Shown: in pieces, positions 61,449 to 64,000 of the stretch
How positions within the stretch are numbered: the first letter of the stretch is position 1
Layout of the letters: each line of letters starts with the position of its first letter
NCBI GenBank assembly: GCA_025464995.1
Contig: JAODMO010000003.1
Coordinates: 1 to 64,000 of the forward strand
From: Microbacteriaceae bacterium
Lineage (GTDB): Bacteria > Actinomycetota > Actinomycetes > Actinomycetales > Microbacteriaceae
Length of the DNA: 64,000 nucleotides
Reading direction: 5' to 3'
Notes under the pieces: model-generated
Database searches by the model: none
What the model saw: only the letters and a program-made list of their open reading frames with translations
What the model was told of the DNA's origin: nothing
Position numbers and translations under genes: made by a program

Positions 61449-62476
61449 GTGATCGCGCACTGACTCACCTCGACGCGGACGGCCGCGCCCGCATGGTCGA
61501 CGTCGGCAGCAAGCCCGTGACCAAGCGGTCGGCCACGGCGACGGGGCGACTGGTCACCCGCCCCGAGGTCATCGCCCTCGTGCGCGCGGACGACCTGCCC
61601 AAGGCCGACGTGCTCGCGACCGCACGCATCGCCGGAATCTCGGGAGCGAAGCGGACGAGCGAACTCATCCCGCTCTGCCACCAGATCCCGCTGTCATCCG
61701 TGAAGATCGACTTCGACTTCACCGCCGACTCCATCCTCATCACCGCGACCGCGAAGACCACGGGCCAGACCGGGGTCGAGATGGAGGCGCTCACGGCCGT
61801 GTCGATCGCCGCGCTCACGCTGCACGACATGATCAAGGCCGTCGACGCCGCGGCGACCATGACCGACGTCCAGCTGCGCGACAAGACGGGCGGCAAGCAC
61901 GGCCACTGGACGAGGCCCGCGGCGTCTTCCTCGTCGTCGCCCTCGTCGTCGGATGCTGCGCCTCTCGCCCTCACGAAACGCCCTCGGCGCTCCCGGCCGC
62001 GCGCCAACACGGCCGCGGTCATCGTCGCGTCCACCGCCGGCGCTGCCGGCACGCGCGAAGACTCGACCGGGCCCGTGATCGCCGCCTGGCTCGAGGCCGC
62101 CGGATACGCGGTCGACGCCGTCACCGTGGTCGCCGACGCAGACATCGCAACCGAGATGTCCCGCGTCGTGAAGACCGCGCCCGCCGTCATCCTGACGACG
62201 GGCGGAACCGGGGTGAGCCCGACCGACCGCACGCCGGAGGCCACGCTCGCCGTGCTCGACCGCCAGTTGCCCGGTGTCGCCGAGGCGATCCGCGCGCACG
62301 GCCAGGTTGCGACGCCGATGGCGGCGCTCAGCCGCGCCGTCGCCGGGACCGCCCGCGACACCGTCATCGTCAACCTCCCCGGCTCGCCCGGCGGGGTCAA
62401 GGACGGCCTCGCCGTGCTCGATGGCGTGCTTCCGCACCTCGTCGCGCAGGTCTCGGGGGGCGGGCCGCATGCGTGA
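61445..62476 (+). CDS. MoaC-MogA/MoaB fusion
   Basis: Residues 1-158 of this 343-aa fusion are MoaC (RMVDVGSKPVTKRSATATGR, SELIPLCHQIPLSSVKIDF, MEALTAVSIAALTLHDMIKA), which with MoaA makes cyclic pyranopterin monophosphate. A Ser-rich linker (160-175) leads to a MogA/MoaB adenylyltransferase (about 188-340; STAGAAGTREDSTGPVIAAW, TTGGTGVSPTDRTPEA, VIVNLPGSPGGVKDGL). It joins early and late steps of the pathway. The GTG start overlaps the moeA stop by 4 nt. Confidence 0.94.
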   Translation: MSDRALTHLDADGRARMVDVGSKPVTKRSATATGRLVTRPEVIALVRADDLPKADVLATARIAGISGAKRTSELIPLCHQIPLSSVKIDFDFTADSILITATAKTTGQTGVEMEALTAVSIAALTLHDMIKAVDAAATMTDVQLRDKTGGKHGHWTRPAASSSSSPSSSDAAPLALTKRPRRSRPRANTAAVIVASTAGAAGTREDSTGPVIAAWLEAAGYAVDAVTVVADADIATEMSRVVKTAPAVILTTGGTGVSPTDRTPEATLAVLDRQLPGVAEAIRAHGQVATPMAALSRAVAGTARDTVIVNLPGSPGGVKDGLAVLDGVLPHLVAQVSGGGPHA

Positions 62477-62903
62477 CGTCGCGCCATCCGCCCCGCCGAT
62501 TCTCGCCTACATCGCCGACTCTCCCATCGACGCCGCCCCCCTCGAGGAGTTCGTGCTCACGCCCGCGAACGGGGCGCTCGTCACATTCCGCGGAATCGTC
62601 CGTGACCACGATCACGGCTTGAGGGTGTCGGCCCTCGACTACCAGGGACATCCCGAGGCACAGCGGTTCCTAGCGGAGGCGTGCGCGACCGTCGCCGCGG
62701 AGACGGGCCTGCGCATCGCCGCCGCCCACCGCGTGGGTGCTCTCACCATCGGCGACACGGCGCTCGTCGCAGCCGCCGCGGCTCCGCACCGGGCCGAGGC
62801 CTTCGCCGCGTGCGAGCGGCTCGTCGAGATCATCAAGCAGACGGTTCCCATCTGGAAGCGCCAGCACCTGGGCGACGGCGCGACGGAGTGGGTCGGGCTG
62901 TAG
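62469..62903 (+). CDS. moaE: Molybdopterin synthase catalytic subunit
   Basis: This 144-aa protein has VTFRGIVRDHDHGLRVSALD then YQGHPEAQ, HRVGALTIGDTALVAAAAAP, HRAEAFAACERLVEIIKQTV and PIWKRQH, where the active-site Lys residues lie. It uses thiocarboxylated MoaD to make the dithiolene of molybdopterin. The start overlaps the MoaC-MogA stop by 8 nt. Confidence 0.96.
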   Translation: MRDVAPSAPPILAYIADSPIDAAPLEEFVLTPANGALVTFRGIVRDHDHGLRVSALDYQGHPEAQRFLAEACATVAAETGLRIAAAHRVGALTIGDTALVAAAAAPHRAEAFAACERLVEIIKQTVPIWKRQHLGDGATEWVGL

Positions 62904-62922
62904 CCCCGTCCGGACCGCTCGG

Positions 62923-62971
62923 TCGCGGCACATTGCGCTACCGGCGCCCAACGAAGAGCGATTCGGCGCGA
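62923..62971. repeat. Interspersed palindromic repeat, copy C
   Basis: TCGCGGCACATTGC (62923-62936) is partly complementary to GCGATTCGGCGCGA (62958-62971; 10 of 14 positions). It aligns over its full length with copy B 100 bases downstream, and its left arm differs from copy B at one base. It begins 20 nt after the moaE stop. Confidence 0.7.
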
Positions 62972-63026
62972 ATCGGCGAACGCACACGCCGGCGCACCTC
63001 GCAATCGAGCTCCGGATCGGCCGCGC

Positions 63027-63075
63027 TCGCGGCATATTGCGCTTCCGACGCCGCTCAAACAGCAATCTGCCGCGA
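63027..63075. repeat. Interspersed palindromic repeat, copy B
   Basis: TCGCGGCATATTGC (63027-63040) and GCAATCTGCCGCGA (63062-63075) pair at 13 of 14 positions around a 21-nt loop. It has the same length and near-identical arms as the copy at 27746. It lies between the convergent moaE and moaD genes; no gene is seen between 62904 and 63158. Confidence 0.85.
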
Positions 63076-63158
63076 ATCGTCGGCCGAGCGGACCAGGGAT
63101 GCCGCACTCGACGCCGCGGAGGAACCCGAGCATGTCGCCGCTGCACCCGGCCGCGCGG

Positions 63159-63407
63159 TCAGCCGCCGGCGAAGGGCGGCAGCACGTCGACGCGCAGCCC
63201 GACCGCGCGCGCATCGTCGCGGCTCACGACCCCGTCGACGAGGAACGATCCCGACGCCAGCACGCGCGCCATCGAGTCGCCGTAGCGGGCGACGAGCTCT
63301 GCACGCAGTTCGCCCACCGTCGCCATTCGAGGCAGCGTCTCCTCGAGCCTGCCCGCGGCATCCGAGGCCGCAGCGAAGTAGCGGATGAGGACGCCGGCGT
63401 CTTGCAC
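63159..63407 (-). CDS. moaD: MoaD-like sulphur carrier protein
   Basis: This 82-aa ubiquitin-fold carrier has VLIRYFAAASDAAGRLEETL at the N terminus and LRVDVLPPFAGG at the C terminus. The terminal Gly-Gly is adenylated by MoeB and thiocarboxylated. The GTG at 63407 is preceded 8 nt upstream by GGAG and gives the standard MoaD length. A longer form starting at GTG 63491, overlapping the moaA stop by 8 nt, would add 28 Ala/Gly-rich residues. Confidence 0.88.
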   Translation of the reverse strand: MQDAGVLIRYFAAASDAAGRLEETLPRMATVGELRAELVARYGDSMARVLASGSFLVDGVVSRDDARAVGLRVDVLPPFAGG

Positions 63408-63483
63408 AACGGAAGCTCCAGCATCCGCAGCCCCACCGGTGTCGACGACCGAGCCAGCGCCCGACACCGACGCACCCGGCAAC

Positions 63484-64000
63484 TCAGCCACCGATTGCGC
63501 CCATGCTCCGCAGTGGACGCACGAAGTCGGCGCGCTCCATGCCGTGGCCAGCCTGCTTGCCCCACATCGCCGCGCGCCACCAGTCGGCGATCAGCTCGTC
63601 GGAGGCGCCGCCGCGCATGAGCCCGCGCAGGTCGGTCTCGTCGTCGCCGAAGAGGCACGAGCGCACGGTGCCCTCGGCGGTGAGCCGGGTGCGGTCGCAC
63701 GCCGCACAGAACGACCGGGTCACCGAGGCGATGACGCCGACCGTGGCGGGCCCGCCGTCGACAATCCACTCCTCCGCGGGCGACGACGGGTCCTCCCGCG
63801 TCGGCGACGTGAGGGTAAACCGGCTGCCGAGCACGTCGAGCAGCTCGGCCGCGTCGATCATGTTGTCGCGCGCCCAGGCCTCGTCGGCGTCGAGAGGCAT
63901 CTGCTCGATGAAGCGCAGGCGCACCCCGTTGGCGATCGACCACTCGAGCAGGTCGACCGCGCCGTCGAGGGTGTCGCGCATGAGCACGGCGTTGATCTTG
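63484..64000 (-). CDS. moaA: GTP 3',8-cyclase MoaA, C-terminal part
   Basis: The last 171 residues are present; the 5' part, with the radical-SAM CxxxCxxC motif, lies beyond the window. Visible motifs are KINAVLMRD at the window edge, [11 protein letters not shown] and [20 protein letters not shown], which holds the three cysteines of the second [4Fe-4S] cluster that binds GTP. The protein ends in Gly-Gly (MGAIGG), as functional MoaA proteins do. It is followed by moaD on the same strand. Confidence 0.95.
   Translation of the reverse strand, partial: KINAVLMRDTLDGAVDLLEWSIANGVRLRFIEQMPLDADEAWARDNMIDAAELLDVLGSRFTLTSPTREDPSSPAEEWIVDGGPATVGVIASVTRSFCAACDRTRLTAEGTVRSCLFGDDETDLRGLMRGGASDELIADWWRAAMWGKQAGHGMERADFVRPLRSMGAIGG

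Overview
The window is high-GC DNA with dense, tightly overlapping genes (many GTGA/ATGA stop-start overlaps), leaderless-looking promoters and a gene repertoire typical of an actinobacterium. The family Microbacteriaceae is my best guess, inferred from gene content and style rather than from a marker gene. There is one tRNA gene, tRNA-Gln(CTG), no rRNA, no CRISPR array and no recognisable insertion sequence.

Layout. (1) 0-6 kb: tRNA-Gln, then a minus-strand run of FAH-family hydrolase, MFS transporter, gltX and a thioredoxin-reductase-like flavoprotein, with an aldo/keto reductase on the plus strand. (2) 6.4-17 kb: one long minus-strand catabolic operon. It holds two polyol dehydrogenases, an RbsABC-type ABC importer plus a DUF2291 protein, a DhaK-DhaL fusion kinase, an RpiB-like and a triosephosphate-isomerase-like isomerase and a DeoR regulator. 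The combination matches tetritol (erythritol/threitol) utilisation. (3) 17.2-23.7 kb: ilvE, leuB and serA (amino-acid biosynthesis), with a TetR/DHA2-MFS efflux pair. leuB, serA and the FAH-gltX group are neighbours in other actinobacteria, so the sugar operon looks inserted into an old neighbourhood. (4) 24.2-27.6 kb: a structured leader and a proVWX-type glycine betaine/proline importer. (5) 27.6-28.7 kb: hexamer repeats, an interspersed palindrome and two small membrane proteins.

(6) 28.8-33.3 kb: a two-gene unit of visibly lower GC than its surroundings, encoding large proteins (833 and 654 aa) that I cannot assign to a named family. The first ends in a domain strikingly like the C-terminal, calcium-loop part of the type II secretion pseudopilin GspG. 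The second has a PD...ExK nuclease-like motif followed by a hydrophobic glycine-rich segment. This is the best candidate for an undescribed system. It is followed by a decayed VOC-family gene.

(7) 33.8-64 kb: a purine-ureide and molybdenum region. Xanthine dehydrogenase (FAD subunit plus a 2Fe-2S/Mo fusion), an XdhC-like protein and a MobA-like nucleotidyltransferase are followed by allantoinase, urate oxidase, a guanine-deaminase-like protein, uraD-uraH-MFS, allantoate amidohydrolase, ureidoglycine aminotransferase, an RpiR-type regulator, an AtzH-amidase fusion and a formamidase. Together they would carry guanine/xanthine through urate and allantoin to ammonia and glyoxylate. The distal end supplies the cofactor: an HTH-TOBE regulator with modABC (molybdate uptake) and moeB, moeA, moaC-mogA fusion, moaE, moaD and moaA (molybdopterin synthesis). 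The last gene runs off the window. Scattered among these are a Ser/Thr kinase with a lipoprotein, an SDR, an alpha/beta hydrolase facing TetR and MFS pseudogenes, DinB-like, DUF3467 and YoaK-like genes.
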